The notes below the pieces were generated by a model, which was not told where the DNA came from, made no database searches, and was given only the letters and a program-made list of their open reading frames with translations. This document shows positions 30,774 to 40,467 of a DNA stretch of 64,000 nt, piece by piece. The position numbers were made by a program, and so were the translations under genes. Location: contig NZ_CP032485.1 in the NCBI RefSeq assembly GCF_006542335.1, positions 281,501 to 345,500 of the forward strand. Direction: 5' to 3'. The first letter of the stretch is position 1; the number at the start of each line of letters is the position of its first letter. This DNA comes from Neokomagataea tanensis. Its GTDB lineage: Bacteria > Pseudomonadota > Alphaproteobacteria > Acetobacterales > Acetobacteraceae.

Positions 30774-31298
30774 ATGACGATACGTGTCACATCCGTGAGT
30801 ACCGAATCGCTTCCTGCTATTCTCGGGCCACTCAGCCAGATTTTGGTCGATAGCGTTCATGATGGCGCATCCATTGGCTTTGTCGTACCCTTCAACACAG
30901 AGGATGCAAAAAACTTCTGGGATGGCTCCATCCTCCCCGAGGTAAAAGCCAATCGTCGCATCTTATTTGCTGCTTTTTATAATGAGCAGCTTGTTGGAAC
31001 CGTCCAACTCGTCACGGGGATGCCACCCAATCAGCCTCATCGCTGTGAAATTGCCAAGCTAATGGTGTCGCCCCTAGCGCGGCGTAAAGGGGTTGGACGC
31101 CACCTCATGCAGCACGCATTGGAAGCCGCCCAAAATTTGGGAAAAACTCTAGTCACTTTGGATACGCGAACGGGTGATGCCGGAGAGCAGCTTTACACGT
31201 CTCTAGGCTTCCAATCTGCGGGAGTAATCCCGAATTTTGCACTCAACACACTCGGTGACGGCACACACTCAACAACGTATATGTTTCGGCACCTGTAA
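30774..31298 (+). CDS. GNAT family N-acetyltransferase
   Basis: The 174-residue protein has the GNAT fold: beta-4 IAKLMVSPLARRKG leading into the acetyl-CoA loop RRKGVGRHLMQHALEAA, then LVTLDTRTGDAGEQLYTSLGF near the C-terminus. It belongs to the stand-alone acetyltransferases whose substrate cannot be deduced. The ATG at 30774 has no strong ribosome binding site. It lies 220 bp after tRNA-Ser and is followed by a strong terminator pair. Confidence 0.85.
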   Translation: MTIRVTSVSTESLPAILGPLSQILVDSVHDGASIGFVVPFNTEDAKNFWDGSILPEVKANRRILFAAFYNEQLVGTVQLVTGMPPNQPHRCEIAKLMVSPLARRKGVGRHLMQHALEAAQNLGKTLVTLDTRTGDAGEQLYTSLGFQSAGVIPNFALNTLGDGTHSTTYMFRHL

Positions 31299-31331
31299 CA
31301 CCGACAATCTGCGCCAAGCAGTGAGCGAAAC

Positions 31332-31367
31332 AAAAAAAGCCACCTAGCTTGCCGCTGGTGGCTTTTA
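31332..31367. terminator. bidirectional terminator after the GNAT gene
   Basis: Arms AAAAGCCACC and GGTGGCTTTT form a perfect 10-bp stem with an 11- to 12-base loop, with A and T runs on both sides, so it can act on either strand. It lies 34 bases after the GNAT stop. Confidence 0.85.
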
Positions 31368-31377
31368 AATCATCCAA

Positions 31378-31411
31378 AAGCTCACCCGACTATATAACGC
31401 CGGGTGAGCTT
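31378..31411. terminator. bidirectional terminator after the OprB porin gene
   Basis: Arms AAGCTCACCCG and CGGGTGAGCTT form a perfect 11-bp stem with a 12-base loop. It lies 7 bases from the stop of the minus-strand porin gene; on the minus strand it is followed by TTTTGG, on the plus strand by CCTTTTTC. Confidence 0.8.
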
Positions 31412-31417
31412 CCTTTT

Positions 31418-32917
31418 TCAGAACATCTGGATATGGGCTTTGAACCCTAACATAGCCGCATCGCGGAGGTTAGGCTGAAGTCCAGGGTTCCAGAAATACT
31501 GGAAGTCAGGAGCAAAAGTGATGCCGCGATAAACGTGGATTTGGTACATTGCTTCAAGCACCATACCAAAACGCTGTACACCATAAGCGCCGTTTTGCAG
31601 AGGTTCGCCGTATTGCAATTGCAGCGCTTGTGTTTTGCTCAGCCTTCCCGAAGCCCGGACATAAGCAAAGTTCACACCCATCGCATCCAGCGGGCGAGAC
31701 TTCCAAAAACCACGATCCAGCACACCAATGCCGTACCATTGTGCACGGGTCTGGGTCTGCTCGTTGTTAAAATACGCACCACCCAAAACAGTTACGCCAG
31801 CATTCGGCGTGCCACCAGGATGATGATAAACCATTTGGTCAGCCAAGGCCCAAGCGGACCAAGAACCGTGGATTTTCCGAGGCGACAAACCACTAAGGAC
31901 GAAAGAGTTTCCGTTCATGTCATAGTAGTTGTCGTTATGCTCGGCCGTATCCCAAACGTAACCCACCTTATAATGCCCGGGCAGTGTGCCGTGCTTGAAG
32001 CTGGGCTCCCAGCCTGCTTCAACGGGAATAGCTTCGCCGTTAATATCTGCACCGTTTAGCTTAAAGCCCGTACGATACTGCTGCACGCCGTAAATACCGG
32101 CCTGAGAAAAATAAACACCAGTTTGAATGTATGTTGCCTGTGTCGGTCTTACGCGCACACGCGCGCTCCAGACGGCATCAGGGTAGGATGAATGCGTTGT
32201 ATTATCAGACGATGCTTTCGGGTTACCGCAGAAAGCGTTGTTCATGAAGTTACAGTAGAGCGGGTTGGCCGAGAAATCGCTCAATAAAGGCATACGACCA
32301 GCAGCGACATCCAAACGACCGTGCCACATTGTCTCTTCGCCGTAGAAATACACTAAGTGGACAACCACGTTGCCGCCACTTCCGTAAATTTCCGAGCTCG
32401 GATTCATGAGCAGATCACCGAACATACGGCTCGCAGGGATACCGTAACGGCCAACAGCAACAGCGTGCGTCGAGAAACCAGTAATACCGGCGAGACGTTC
32501 CCAATCAATATCTGTTTCTAATGAGTATTGACCTGCGTTCGAACTACCTTGACGCAAACCATAACCTGGCGTTGGTTTTGTCAGTGCACCACCAAATTCA
32601 TTGGTGTTGTCCAACATGATCGCCACGCCGTGTGATCGCAGATATGTGTTCCAACCAAAGGGGTCGGGCAATAATGCCTCAGGTTGTGGCAGCGGAGGCA
32701 CAGAGCCTTTTGAGAACGCAACCTGCCCGAGAGGAGCGTTCACGCGCTGTGCTGGGCCTTCACCGTTCTCACCTGCACCCTGCGGGTTCGTCGCATCTTG
32801 CGGGTTTGCTGTGCTTTGTCCCGTGGATTGCGCCAAAGCAGGCGCAGAGAAACTACCTAGGGCCGTACAGCACAAAATCGTACGCAGCCCCAGCGAATAC
32901 CACAGAGAAGTCTTCAT
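31418..32917 (-). CDS. OprB family carbohydrate porin
   Basis: The 499-residue protein has a signal peptide (up to APALAQ, about residue 29), a low-complexity Gln/Asn/Gly linker, then a 16-18 strand barrel typical of OprB: DPFGWNTYLRSHGVAIMLDNTNEFGGAL, QYSLETDIDWERLAG, EPSFKHGTLPGHYKVGYVWD and the ending FAPDFQYFWNPG ... KAHIQMF with a C-terminal Phe. OprB porins admit sugars and polyols into the periplasm, where acetic acid bacteria oxidise them. It is a single gene with a strong terminator. Confidence 0.9.
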   Translation of the reverse strand: MKTSLWYSLGLRTILCCTALGSFSAPALAQSTGQSTANPQDATNPQGAGENGEGPAQRVNAPLGQVAFSKGSVPPLPQPEALLPDPFGWNTYLRSHGVAIMLDNTNEFGGALTKPTPGYGLRQGSSNAGQYSLETDIDWERLAGITGFSTHAVAVGRYGIPASRMFGDLLMNPSSEIYGSGGNVVVHLVYFYGEETMWHGRLDVAAGRMPLLSDFSANPLYCNFMNNAFCGNPKASSDNTTHSSYPDAVWSARVRVRPTQATYIQTGVYFSQAGIYGVQQYRTGFKLNGADINGEAIPVEAGWEPSFKHGTLPGHYKVGYVWDTAEHNDNYYDMNGNSFVLSGLSPRKIHGSWSAWALADQMVYHHPGGTPNAGVTVLGGAYFNNEQTQTRAQWYGIGVLDRGFWKSRPLDAMGVNFAYVRASGRLSKTQALQLQYGEPLQNGAYGVQRFGMVLEAMYQIHVYRGITFAPDFQYFWNPGLQPNLRDAAMLGFKAHIQMF

Positions 32918-33132
32918 AATCTTGTCACCGACATGACCGCACGGCCACCGAGGCCAACGTGTCTAATTTTATCTAAGGGCAACCATCTGTGCCTCTTATT
33001 CAGCAATCATATATTATAATTTATCGTAGTCTGGATATGCACAAATATGAGAGGAAATTTAATTGTAACCAAAACGACACGTTTTATCCCCTCACCCCCA
33101 CGATATTGAGGCGAGGAGCAGCCACGACTCCA

Positions 33133-34425
33133 CTAATCAAGCCGCACAGAGGGACGGATACGCCCTTCTATCCATTCTGAGTAGAACGACATCATTCCAC
33201 GGAAAAAACCATACAGCGCGACTTGATGCTGCCTATAGAGCAACAAATGCCCCAGACGGGCCGCTAAGCCGTGCGACACACCACCACCCCATACTGTCCC
33301 TCCGGGAAAAGCGGTCCAGCCATTATATTTCCCGAGAGCTACAATCGCTCCCTTATTCCGAAACACGCAGCTCGGAACAACGCGCCCATGCTCAACCCAA
33401 GCAGGCAAATAACGCGCAAGGTGGTTCGCCTGCTGCCGCGCTACCTGAGCGGTAGCCGGTAGCGGGTCCCCCTCAATGAAAGAGCAATCCCCTAAAGCAA
33501 AAATGTGCGGATCATCTTTCGCTGTCAGATTTGCATTAATTAAGACTTGCCCACTCTTATTGAGAGCCAGCCCACCGTAGGAATGTGTCACATCCGGTGC
33601 TTTGACCCCGGCGGCCCAAACCCTCAACGGCGCCTTAATATAAGTTCCGTCTTTTAAAGTTAGACCTGTAGCATCTGCCGCTGCCACCCGTGATGAGGTG
33701 CGGACCGTTACCCCCAGCCGCTCCAACTCACTTTGTGCTGCATGCGATACTTGCTCGGGGAATGCCGGCAGAATCCGATCACCGGACTGCAAAAGAGTAA
33801 TATGAAGCTTTGGCGGTATCCGTCCAAAAGCATGCAAACTGTATGGATCAAATATATCGAGCGCTTTATGCAATTCCGCAGCGAGTTGTGTGCCAGTGGC
33901 TCCACCGCCCACAATGGCTATGTCAAGCTTCGTGCTATTGGCGAATGAACGTATCAATTCCATTCGGAACTTCTCGTTAAACGCGTTTGCTTCTACGAGA
34001 TTATCAATACAGAGACAGTGCTCTTTGACGCCCGGCGTGCCGAAATCATTTGCACAGCTTCCCACTGCCAATACGAGCGCATCGTACTGCATCGTTCTGC
34101 TTTCCAGCACCAAGGACTGGTCAGGAGCATGGAAAGCCCCAAGCACAACTTTTCGCTTTGCTCGGTCGATTGAAACAACTTCGCCCGGCCAGAACTCAAA
34201 ATTATGACCACTGGCATGCGTTATAAAACTAATGCGGTCGTTTTCACTCACCACGGTACCCGCTGCAAAACGATGCAACATAGGCTTCCAAACGTGGGAA
34301 AAACTTTTATCGATGAGTGTAATTCGCGCTTTACGCCGCTTGCCCAGACTTTTGCCTAATTGCGTCGCGAGAGAAAGACCAGCAACCCCGCCACCGACAA
34401 TCAAAACCTCAAAGCGATCCGACAT
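33133..34425 (-). CDS. ndh: type II NADH dehydrogenase (NDH-2)
   Basis: NDH-2 is a non-pumping, membrane-bound flavoenzyme that passes electrons from NADH to ubiquinone. The 430-residue protein has two dinucleotide motifs: FAD-binding VLIVGGGVAGLSLA at residues 7-20 and NADH-binding IAIVGGGATGTQLAAELHKA around 170. The conserved FALGDCSFI and the ARQQANHLARYL quinone-region helix follow, and an amphipathic C-terminal part (HLLLYRQHQVALYGFFRGM) fits the membrane anchor. It stands alone; acetic acid bacteria rely on such enzymes for their respiratory chain. Confidence 0.88.
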   Translation of the reverse strand: MSDRFEVLIVGGGVAGLSLATQLGKSLGKRRKARITLIDKSFSHVWKPMLHRFAAGTVVSENDRISFITHASGHNFEFWPGEVVSIDRAKRKVVLGAFHAPDQSLVLESRTMQYDALVLAVGSCANDFGTPGVKEHCLCIDNLVEANAFNEKFRMELIRSFANSTKLDIAIVGGGATGTQLAAELHKALDIFDPYSLHAFGRIPPKLHITLLQSGDRILPAFPEQVSHAAQSELERLGVTVRTSSRVAAADATGLTLKDGTYIKAPLRVWAAGVKAPDVTHSYGGLALNKSGQVLINANLTAKDDPHIFALGDCSFIEGDPLPATAQVARQQANHLARYLPAWVEHGRVVPSCVFRNKGAIVALGKYNGWTAFPGGTVWGGGVSHGLAARLGHLLLYRQHQVALYGFFRGMMSFYSEWIEGRIRPSVRLD

Positions 34426-34561
34426 CTTCCTACAGCTTTCATCTCATGCGCTGAACAAGGCGGACACTACGCCCAGATGCACAAAAGACGAGATCAACAG
34501 ATGATGATCGACTCGATGTCACGGTTTTGTGTTGAGTAAGACGGCGCTTCCCCTGCTCGAA

Positions 34562-34588
34562 GAAAAAAACCCTCCAACATTTGAGGAA
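34562..34588 (-). terminator. intrinsic terminator of upp
   Basis: On the minus strand CCTCAA and TTGGAGG pair (one bulge) around a 3-base loop and lead into seven T residues (complement of 34563-34569). It lies about 45 bases after the upp stop. Confidence 0.65.
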
Positions 34589-34632
34589 AGTCGCCGCTTA
34601 ATATTACTGAGAAGCCATACCGTAGTAAGAAA

Positions 34633-35271
34633 TTAACGGTCCCGCGTTCCAAACAAGCGGTCACCCGCATCGCCTAGGCCCGGAACAATATAACCGTTTT
34701 CGTCCAGCTTTTTATCGAGCGAGCATGTAACAATCCGAACGTCTGGGTGCTTTTCCTGCATGTGCGCAACGCCCTCTGGGGCCGCCAATAAACATGCAAA
34801 AACAATATCCCTTGCGCCGGCTTCCTTCACGCGCGTGATTGCCGCAGCGGCAGAATGCCCTGTTGCCAACATGGGGTCTAAAACAATGCAAGTACGACCC
34901 GGCACGTCACCGGGCATGTTGAAATAATACTCACTGACTTCCAGCGTATCGTGGTCGCGCTTTAAACCGATGTGACCAACGCGCGCAGATGGAACCAAAT
35001 CAAGCATACCATCCAACAGACCATTCCCCGCACGAAGAATGGATACAAAGCACAGCTTTTTACCGTCCAGTTCCTCACCAACCATTGGGCCGCTCGGCGC
35101 GCAAATATCCCGTGGAACCAAGGCGAGGTCCCGCGTTGCCTCATACGCCAGAAGCAAGCTCAACTCACGTGTTAGACGGCGAAACCCCGCTGTAGATGTC
35201 GTCTTGTCGCGTAGACGCGTGAGCTTATGGCGGACTAACGGGTGCGTCAGGACGATAGGGGATGCACTCAT
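34633..35271 (-). CDS. upp: uracil phosphoribosyltransferase
   Basis: Upp makes UMP from uracil and PRPP. The 212-residue protein shows [20 protein letters not shown] at its start, [18 protein letters not shown], the PRPP loop [18 protein letters not shown] and the C-terminal uracil site [16 protein letters not shown]. The ATG at 35271 follows GGAGAG by about 8 bases; an in-frame codon 24 bases earlier lacks one. It is a single gene. Confidence 0.96.
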   Translation of the reverse strand: MSASPIVLTHPLVRHKLTRLRDKTTSTAGFRRLTRELSLLLAYEATRDLALVPRDICAPSGPMVGEELDGKKLCFVSILRAGNGLLDGMLDLVPSARVGHIGLKRDHDTLEVSEYYFNMPGDVPGRTCIVLDPMLATGHSAAAAITRVKEAGARDIVFACLLAAPEGVAHMQEKHPDVRIVTCSLDKKLDENGYIVPGLGDAGDRLFGTRDR

Positions 35272-35406
35272 ATTTACTCTCCAAAACGGCTGCACACCGT
35301 CACAATGCGCAACCCGGCCTCTCTGCAGCGTGAAAGGCGAAATATACTACGAATGAGGCACAGATACCGCCCTTCCCCCTTACACACAACGACTCGCTAC
35401 ATTTTG

Positions 35407-35820
35407 CTAGCGTTCCGTTGCATCAGGGCGGAAATCAAGCGCTAGACCGTTGATGCAGTAACGAAGCCCCGTCGGCTGAGGTCCGTCTGGAAACACATGC
35501 CCCAAATGCCCTTGGCATTCATCGCAATGCACCTCCGTCCGCACCATGCCAAAGCGCGTATCCTGCGTAAGGCCCAGCGCTCCTTCTTTGCCCGTAAAAA
35601 ATGATGGCCAGCCACTGCCGCTATCATATTTCGTTTCAGAATCGAACAACTCCTGACCACAGCCTGCGCAGGCATAAATCCCTGAGCGCTTTTCATCGTT
35701 CAATGGGCTGGAACCTGGCCGCTCCGTTCCGTGTTCTCTCAAAATACGCCTTTGTTCGGGCGTTAAACCAACCCCACAACCTGTCGGGCCACAGCTATCG
35801 AGATTTTTCTCTTGGGTCAT
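35407..35820 (-). CDS. msrB: peptide methionine (R)-S-oxide reductase MsrB
   Basis: MsrB repairs R-methionine sulfoxide in proteins. The 137-residue protein has the two zinc CxxC pairs (CAGCG and CDECQ), the GSGWPSF motif, VRTEVHCDECQGHLGHVF and the catalytic Cys in GLRYCINGLALDF. The N-terminus is short (MTQEKNLDSCGPTGCGVG) with extra cysteines that could act as resolving residues. It is divergent from gpmI with 175 bp between. Confidence 0.96.
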   Translation of the reverse strand: MTQEKNLDSCGPTGCGVGLTPEQRRILREHGTERPGSSPLNDEKRSGIYACAGCGQELFDSETKYDSGSGWPSFFTGKEGALGLTQDTRFGMVRTEVHCDECQGHLGHVFPDGPQPTGLRYCINGLALDFRPDATER

Positions 35821-35995
35821 GCCGCTATCCTTCTGAACACACGTAATTGACTGACATTATATAGGGTTTCCCCCCCATAAGATGTCAGGGGTCCACATTC
35901 CCCCGTTCGCATTTCCACAAAAAAGTGGCATGATGCGGCCGAAACAGAAAAGTCACGGTGCCTTATCCAGACGCCGCGCAAATCGGAGATTTGCC

Positions 35996-37543
35996 ATGTC
36001 CGCATCACCATCCCGTCGTCCAGCTATGCTCGTCATCCTTGACGGTTTCGGCTGGCGTGAAGATAACGCCGACAATGCCGTCCGTCTGGCTAAAACGCCG
36101 ACTTTCGACCGCCTATGGTCCGAAAATCCGCACGCTTTCTTAAAAGCCTGCGGTGAAGATGTCGGCCTGCCCGACGGCCAAATGGGCAATTCCGAAGTAG
36201 GCCACCTGAACATCGGCGCGGGCCGTGTGGTGATGCAAGATTTGCCACGTATTAGCCGCTCAGTACGCGATGGCTCCTTAGCTAAAAACGAAACGTTATT
36301 AGCGTTTATCGATGCGCTTAAAGCCTCTAAAGGCACATGCCATCTGATGGGTCTTGCCTCTCCCGGCGGCGTCCACGCCCATCAAACACATCTTATTGCC
36401 CTCGCCAAAATCGTGACTGATGCTGGTGTGCCTGTAGCGATCCATCTTTTCAGTGACGGCCGCGATACCGCCCCTCAATCTGGAAAAGAGTTCATTACCG
36501 AAATCCTTGAAGCTCTGCCCAAAAATGCCACGGTGGCAACATTGAGCGGCCGCTATTACGCTATGGACCGTGACAACCGATGGGAGCGGGTTGGCCTCGC
36601 TGTCAGCGCCATGCGGGACGCAAAAGGCCCTAAAGGCGAAGACGCGCTCTCTGTGCTTGAGGGCAGCTACGCCGATAACAAGACAGATGAGTTTGTCGTC
36701 CCTCACGTCTTGGGCGACTACCAAGGCATGAAAGACGGCGACGGCATCCTATCCTGCAACTACCGCGCAGACCGCATCCGTCAGTTGCTGGACGTCCTGT
36801 TGCAGCCTGAATTTGACGGCTATGATCGCGGCAGACTTGTCAAATTTGCATCTGTCGCCACCATGTCGCGCTACTCAGACGCTCTGGCACCTTACACTCA
36901 AGTCCTATTCCCCAAAATTCCTCTGCATGACCTACTCGGGGAAGTCGTTTCAAAAGCAGGAAAAACCCAACTTCGCGCTGCTGAAACTGAAAAATTTCCC
37001 CATGTCACCTACTTCCTGAACGGTGGTCGCGAAGTACAGTTTGAGGGCGAAGAACGGATCTTGGTGCCATCCCCCAAAGTCGCGACTTACGATCTACAGC
37101 CCGAAATGTCTGCACCGGAACTGACAGAAAAAGTCGTTGCAGCCATTGATTCCGGCAAATTCGACCTGATCGTCCTGAACTTCGCAAATCCCGACATGGT
37201 TGGCCACACTGGCTCCCTCCCCGCCGCCATTAAAGCCTGTGAAACCGTCGATACAGGTCTGGGCAAAATTGATGCCGCCATCCAGCGCGCAGGGGGAAGT
37301 TTGCTCGTCACAGCCGATCATGGGAACTGTGAAACCATGCGCGACCCGGAGACAGGCGGCCCACATACTGCCCATACGCTTAACATCGTGCCTGTTATTC
37401 TGGCCCATGCGGAAGGCCGCAAAATCCACGACGGCCGCCTTGCAGACCTCGCCCCTACCCTGCTGGCACTACTGGACATCGCCCAGCCAGAGGCTATGAC
37501 CGGCGAATCCCTGATCACGACTGATCACCTTGAAACAGTCTAA
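35996..37543 (+). CDS. gpmI: phosphoglycerate mutase, 2,3-bisphosphoglycerate-independent
   Basis: GpmI interconverts 3- and 2-phosphoglycerate and needs Mn2+. The 515-residue protein has LVILDGFGWREDNADNAVRL near the start, the nucleophilic Ser in QMGNSEVGHLNIGAGR (about residue 65), SDGRDTAPQSG, YADNKTDEFV, and the metal-binding NFANPDMVGHTG and TADHGNCE motifs. The start at 35996 is chosen because GGAG lies about 12 bases before it and the family N-terminus follows at once; upstream in-frame codons add 38 unlike residues. It heads the gpmI-envC-ctpA-yibQ-rppH run. Confidence 0.95.
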   Translation: MSASPSRRPAMLVILDGFGWREDNADNAVRLAKTPTFDRLWSENPHAFLKACGEDVGLPDGQMGNSEVGHLNIGAGRVVMQDLPRISRSVRDGSLAKNETLLAFIDALKASKGTCHLMGLASPGGVHAHQTHLIALAKIVTDAGVPVAIHLFSDGRDTAPQSGKEFITEILEALPKNATVATLSGRYYAMDRDNRWERVGLAVSAMRDAKGPKGEDALSVLEGSYADNKTDEFVVPHVLGDYQGMKDGDGILSCNYRADRIRQLLDVLLQPEFDGYDRGRLVKFASVATMSRYSDALAPYTQVLFPKIPLHDLLGEVVSKAGKTQLRAAETEKFPHVTYFLNGGREVQFEGEERILVPSPKVATYDLQPEMSAPELTEKVVAAIDSGKFDLIVLNFANPDMVGHTGSLPAAIKACETVDTGLGKIDAAIQRAGGSLLVTADHGNCETMRDPETGGPHTAHTLNIVPVILAHAEGRKIHDGRLADLAPTLLALLDIAQPEAMTGESLITTDHLETV

Positions 37544-38879
37544 AAACACCGTTCTTCGCGCTGTGCCCAGTTTTCGGTACCGCGTGAAGAAAAGCCTCAT
37601 CTTGGGCTCACTCTTGTTAGGAGAAAGCGCTGCTTTCTCCTGCAGAGCACAGCCGCAGACGCACCACCATAAAACACAACACCAAGCAAAACACGCGGCC
37701 CAAGCAGCACCTTCACCCTCGGCTGGTCAAATTGCACTCAACCGCGCCATCGCCGCGCGCAAAGCTCTGGAAGAGAAAGAAAAGGCTGCCGCAGCCTCGA
37801 TCGTGGCTCAGCAAACCGCAGCGCAAAACGCCCAAAGTACCGCTGAACGTGACAAAGCTAAAGCCAAAACCTACGCACAGCAAAGCCGCACCAAGCAAGC
37901 AGCCCTCAATACCACTCAGCGTCGCATCCAGGGACTAGAAGACAACATAAGCGCCCTGCAAATTCAGCAGACACACCTTCGCAGTTCCATTTCTTCGCAA
38001 AACCGTGCCTTGGCAACGTTCTTGCCTGTTTTGCTCCACGTTTCCCAAAGCCCTAATGCTGCGCTTTTTACTGCACCGCAATCAGCCCCTCATGCTGCCA
38101 CAACCTTGGCTATCCTAGACGGCATGACACGCCTGACGCATAATCGCGCCAAAGCATTGCGCGACCAGCAAGCTCAGCTCAACACCCTGAACACATCCCT
38201 CACAGACAAAGAGAGCGAACTCAACACACTCCGTCGCTCACAATCAGAGCAAGCCCGCATTGCCGCAACGCACTCGCGCCATGCCGCCCTCGAATCTGCT
38301 CACTCCATGCAATCAGCGGCAGACGCACAAAAAAGCCTCCGCGAAGCAAAACAGGAAGCTGCGGCATTAAGCGATGCTGTCGCCGCCCTTGCCGTGCAGG
38401 AATCCCGCGCCCGTGCTGCCCTTGAAGAGGAAGCCCGCCGCCTAGCCCGCGCCCACAAGCTGGCGCTTGCAAAAGCGGCACAAGACCGGGCCAAAACGCT
38501 TTCCCCCGGTGAAGCGCCTCACGCCGGCAGCGGTCACGCTCCTGTCTCCGGCCCCATCGTCACGTCTTGGGGACAAGAAACCGAATCTGGCCCCGCCACC
38601 GGCGTGACCTATGCCCCCGCACCTCTTTCTGCGGTACATGCCCCCTGCTCAGGGCGGGTAGAGTTTGCTGGTCCCTTTCGTTCGTTTGGGAACATGCTGA
38701 TTCTGCATTGTGGCAGCGACTACCGCTTCGTACTCGCTGGATTGGGTTCTCTCTCCGTCGGTACAGGAAGCACAGTCAAACAAGCTGCAACTTTAGGCCA
38801 GATGCCTTCAGAGAGCCCACGCCTCTTTGTACAATTGCACAAAGAGACCCACACGATCAGTCCCGTTCCGTTCTTATAA
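37530..38879 (+). CDS. EnvC-like murein hydrolase activator with degenerate LytM domain
   Basis: The 449-residue protein has an N-terminal hydrophobic segment (KKSLILGSLLLGESAAFS), a long coiled coil (about residues 65-310) and a C-terminal M23/LytM-like domain (about 340-449). The domain keeps the fold pattern (APCSGRVEFAGPF, FGNMLILHCGSDYRFVLAGLGSL) but lacks the zinc ligands: the usual HxxxD and HxH are missing (RLFVQLHKE in place of LHFE). Such EnvC relatives do not cut peptidoglycan but activate amidases at division. The start is uncertain: TTG at 37530 overlaps gpmI by 14 bases, with GTG at 37584 as an alternative; neither has a clear binding site. Confidence 0.8.
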   Translation: MKQSKNTVLRAVPSFRYRVKKSLILGSLLLGESAAFSCRAQPQTHHHKTQHQAKHAAQAAPSPSAGQIALNRAIAARKALEEKEKAAAASIVAQQTAAQNAQSTAERDKAKAKTYAQQSRTKQAALNTTQRRIQGLEDNISALQIQQTHLRSSISSQNRALATFLPVLLHVSQSPNAALFTAPQSAPHAATTLAILDGMTRLTHNRAKALRDQQAQLNTLNTSLTDKESELNTLRRSQSEQARIAATHSRHAALESAHSMQSAADAQKSLREAKQEAAALSDAVAALAVQESRARAALEEEARRLARAHKLALAKAAQDRAKTLSPGEAPHAGSGHAPVSGPIVTSWGQETESGPATGVTYAPAPLSAVHAPCSGRVEFAGPFRSFGNMLILHCGSDYRFVLAGLGSLSVGTGSTVKQAATLGQMPSESPRLFVQLHKETHTISPVPFL

Positions 38880-39004
38880 CAACTGCCCGGTTTGCGGATT
38901 GCGTGAGACGCGATACAGTCCTTTAACACTTCAACAAGTTTTCCCGGGTTATACGTCCGCACGATGCGCGCGGAAACGACGCAAGGCCCAAGACTGGAGA
39001 TTAC

Positions 39005-40459
39005 ATGACGTTCCGAAAAGGCATGCTGTTAGGCACCGCATTCTTCGCCGGTGCTGTTCTTGGCCCAAGCGCATTACACACCTTCAGCCACATCACCAGC
39101 CTTCCTTCTGCTTTCGCACGCGACACATCATCGCATGACAACAGCGCCGAGACTGTGCGTCTACTCACACTCTTCGGGACAGTCATGGATGTCGTGAAGT
39201 CCGAGTATGTGCACCCCGTGTCGGACAAAGACCTCATCAATAACGCACTCGACGGCATGGTCGGAAATCTGGACCCGCATTCGTCTTTCATGACGGCGAG
39301 CCAGTTTAAAGACATGCAAACAGAAATTTCGGGCAAATTCGGCGGCCTGGGCCTTCAAGTCCAAGACGAGTCAGGACACGTGCGCGTTGTCTCCCCCATT
39401 GACGATACACCCGCCGCCAAAGCCGGTATCCAACCCGGCGATTTTATTACGATGGTGGATCATAAAAGTATTGATGGCCTGACATTGGACCAAGCCGTAC
39501 GCAAAATGCGCGGCGATCCGGGCACAAGCATCAACCTAACCATCGTGCGCCCCAAGACCGGCAAAACTCTTAACTTTGACTTGAAGCGGGAAATCATCCA
39601 CGTACAGATCGTACGCTCCGCACTATACGGCAACACGGCATATCTTCGCCTTACCGAGTTCGATGATGACCTCGAAACGGCAATGCATGCCGCATACCGC
39701 AAGCTGGAAGCCGACGCCAAAGCACATGCACCGGGCGGAAAAATTACCGGCGTCATCTTGGATCTTCGCTCTAACCCTGGCGGGAAGTTGGACCAAGCCA
39801 TCGCGGTCTCAGACGACTTTATAAAAGATGGTGAAATTGTCTCCATCCGCGGCCGTCACCCCGAGAACAACCAACGTTGGGATGCACGCGGAACAGATAT
39901 TACCGGTGGCCTGCCAATTATTGTTCTTACCAATGGTGGCTCGGCCTCAGCCAGTGAAATTGTGTCTGGCGCGCTGAAAGATCACCGCCGCGCCATCATC
40001 CTTGGTGAGAAAACCTTCGGTAAAGGGTCAGTCCAAACTCTCATCCCAGTAGGGGATCAAGGGGCGATACGCCTCACCACGGCACGCTACTACACACCAT
40101 CAGGTCGCTCCATTCAGGGCCTTGGCATCACACCTGATATCCCCGTGGCAGAAACCCACGAGGACGATAACTTTGAGTACCGTGAAGCCGATCTCTCACA
40201 TATCCTCACCAATATTGGCGGCAACCGAACCACAGCACAGCCGCGGACAGATCTCCCGCCAATTGCAAAATCCATCCCAAAAGCACCGCCCGCTAATTGG
40301 CCCAACTTTGACCCCGCTAAACCCGCAACGGACTTCCAGTTACAGCAAGCTTTGAAAGTTCTGAGTGCAATGACGGGTTCGGCGGTCCCAACCCAACTCA
40401 ACGTCGCGACAGCACCTGAAAAACATGAGGACACACCTCATAAAAGCGCCGCTCATTAA
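39005..40459 (+). CDS. ctpA: carboxyl-terminal processing peptidase (S41 family)
   Basis: A periplasmic serine protease that trims or degrades envelope proteins such as peptidoglycan hydrolases. The 484-residue protein has an N-terminal signal or anchor segment, a helical region, a PDZ domain (about 110-195: GGLGLQVQDESGHVRVVSP, AAKAGIQPGDFI) and the S41 core with catalytic Ser in GGSASASEIVSGAL and Lys in GEKTFGKGSVQTL. The C-terminal 60 residues are a Pro- and Lys-rich tail. It follows the EnvC-like gene, a very common pairing in proteobacteria. Confidence 0.95.
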   Translation: MTFRKGMLLGTAFFAGAVLGPSALHTFSHITSLPSAFARDTSSHDNSAETVRLLTLFGTVMDVVKSEYVHPVSDKDLINNALDGMVGNLDPHSSFMTASQFKDMQTEISGKFGGLGLQVQDESGHVRVVSPIDDTPAAKAGIQPGDFITMVDHKSIDGLTLDQAVRKMRGDPGTSINLTIVRPKTGKTLNFDLKREIIHVQIVRSALYGNTAYLRLTEFDDDLETAMHAAYRKLEADAKAHAPGGKITGVILDLRSNPGGKLDQAIAVSDDFIKDGEIVSIRGRHPENNQRWDARGTDITGGLPIIVLTNGGSASASEIVSGALKDHRRAIILGEKTFGKGSVQTLIPVGDQGAIRLTTARYYTPSGRSIQGLGITPDIPVAETHEDDNFEYREADLSHILTNIGGNRTTAQPRTDLPPIAKSIPKAPPANWPNFDPAKPATDFQLQQALKVLSAMTGSAVPTQLNVATAPEKHEDTPHKSAAH

Positions 40460-40467
40460 ACCCTGAT

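Noticed and set aside
31535..32059. A 174-codon open frame antisense to the OprB porin
   Set aside because: The porin has a signal peptide and a barrel pattern along its whole length; the antisense frame shows none of the marks of a protein gene.
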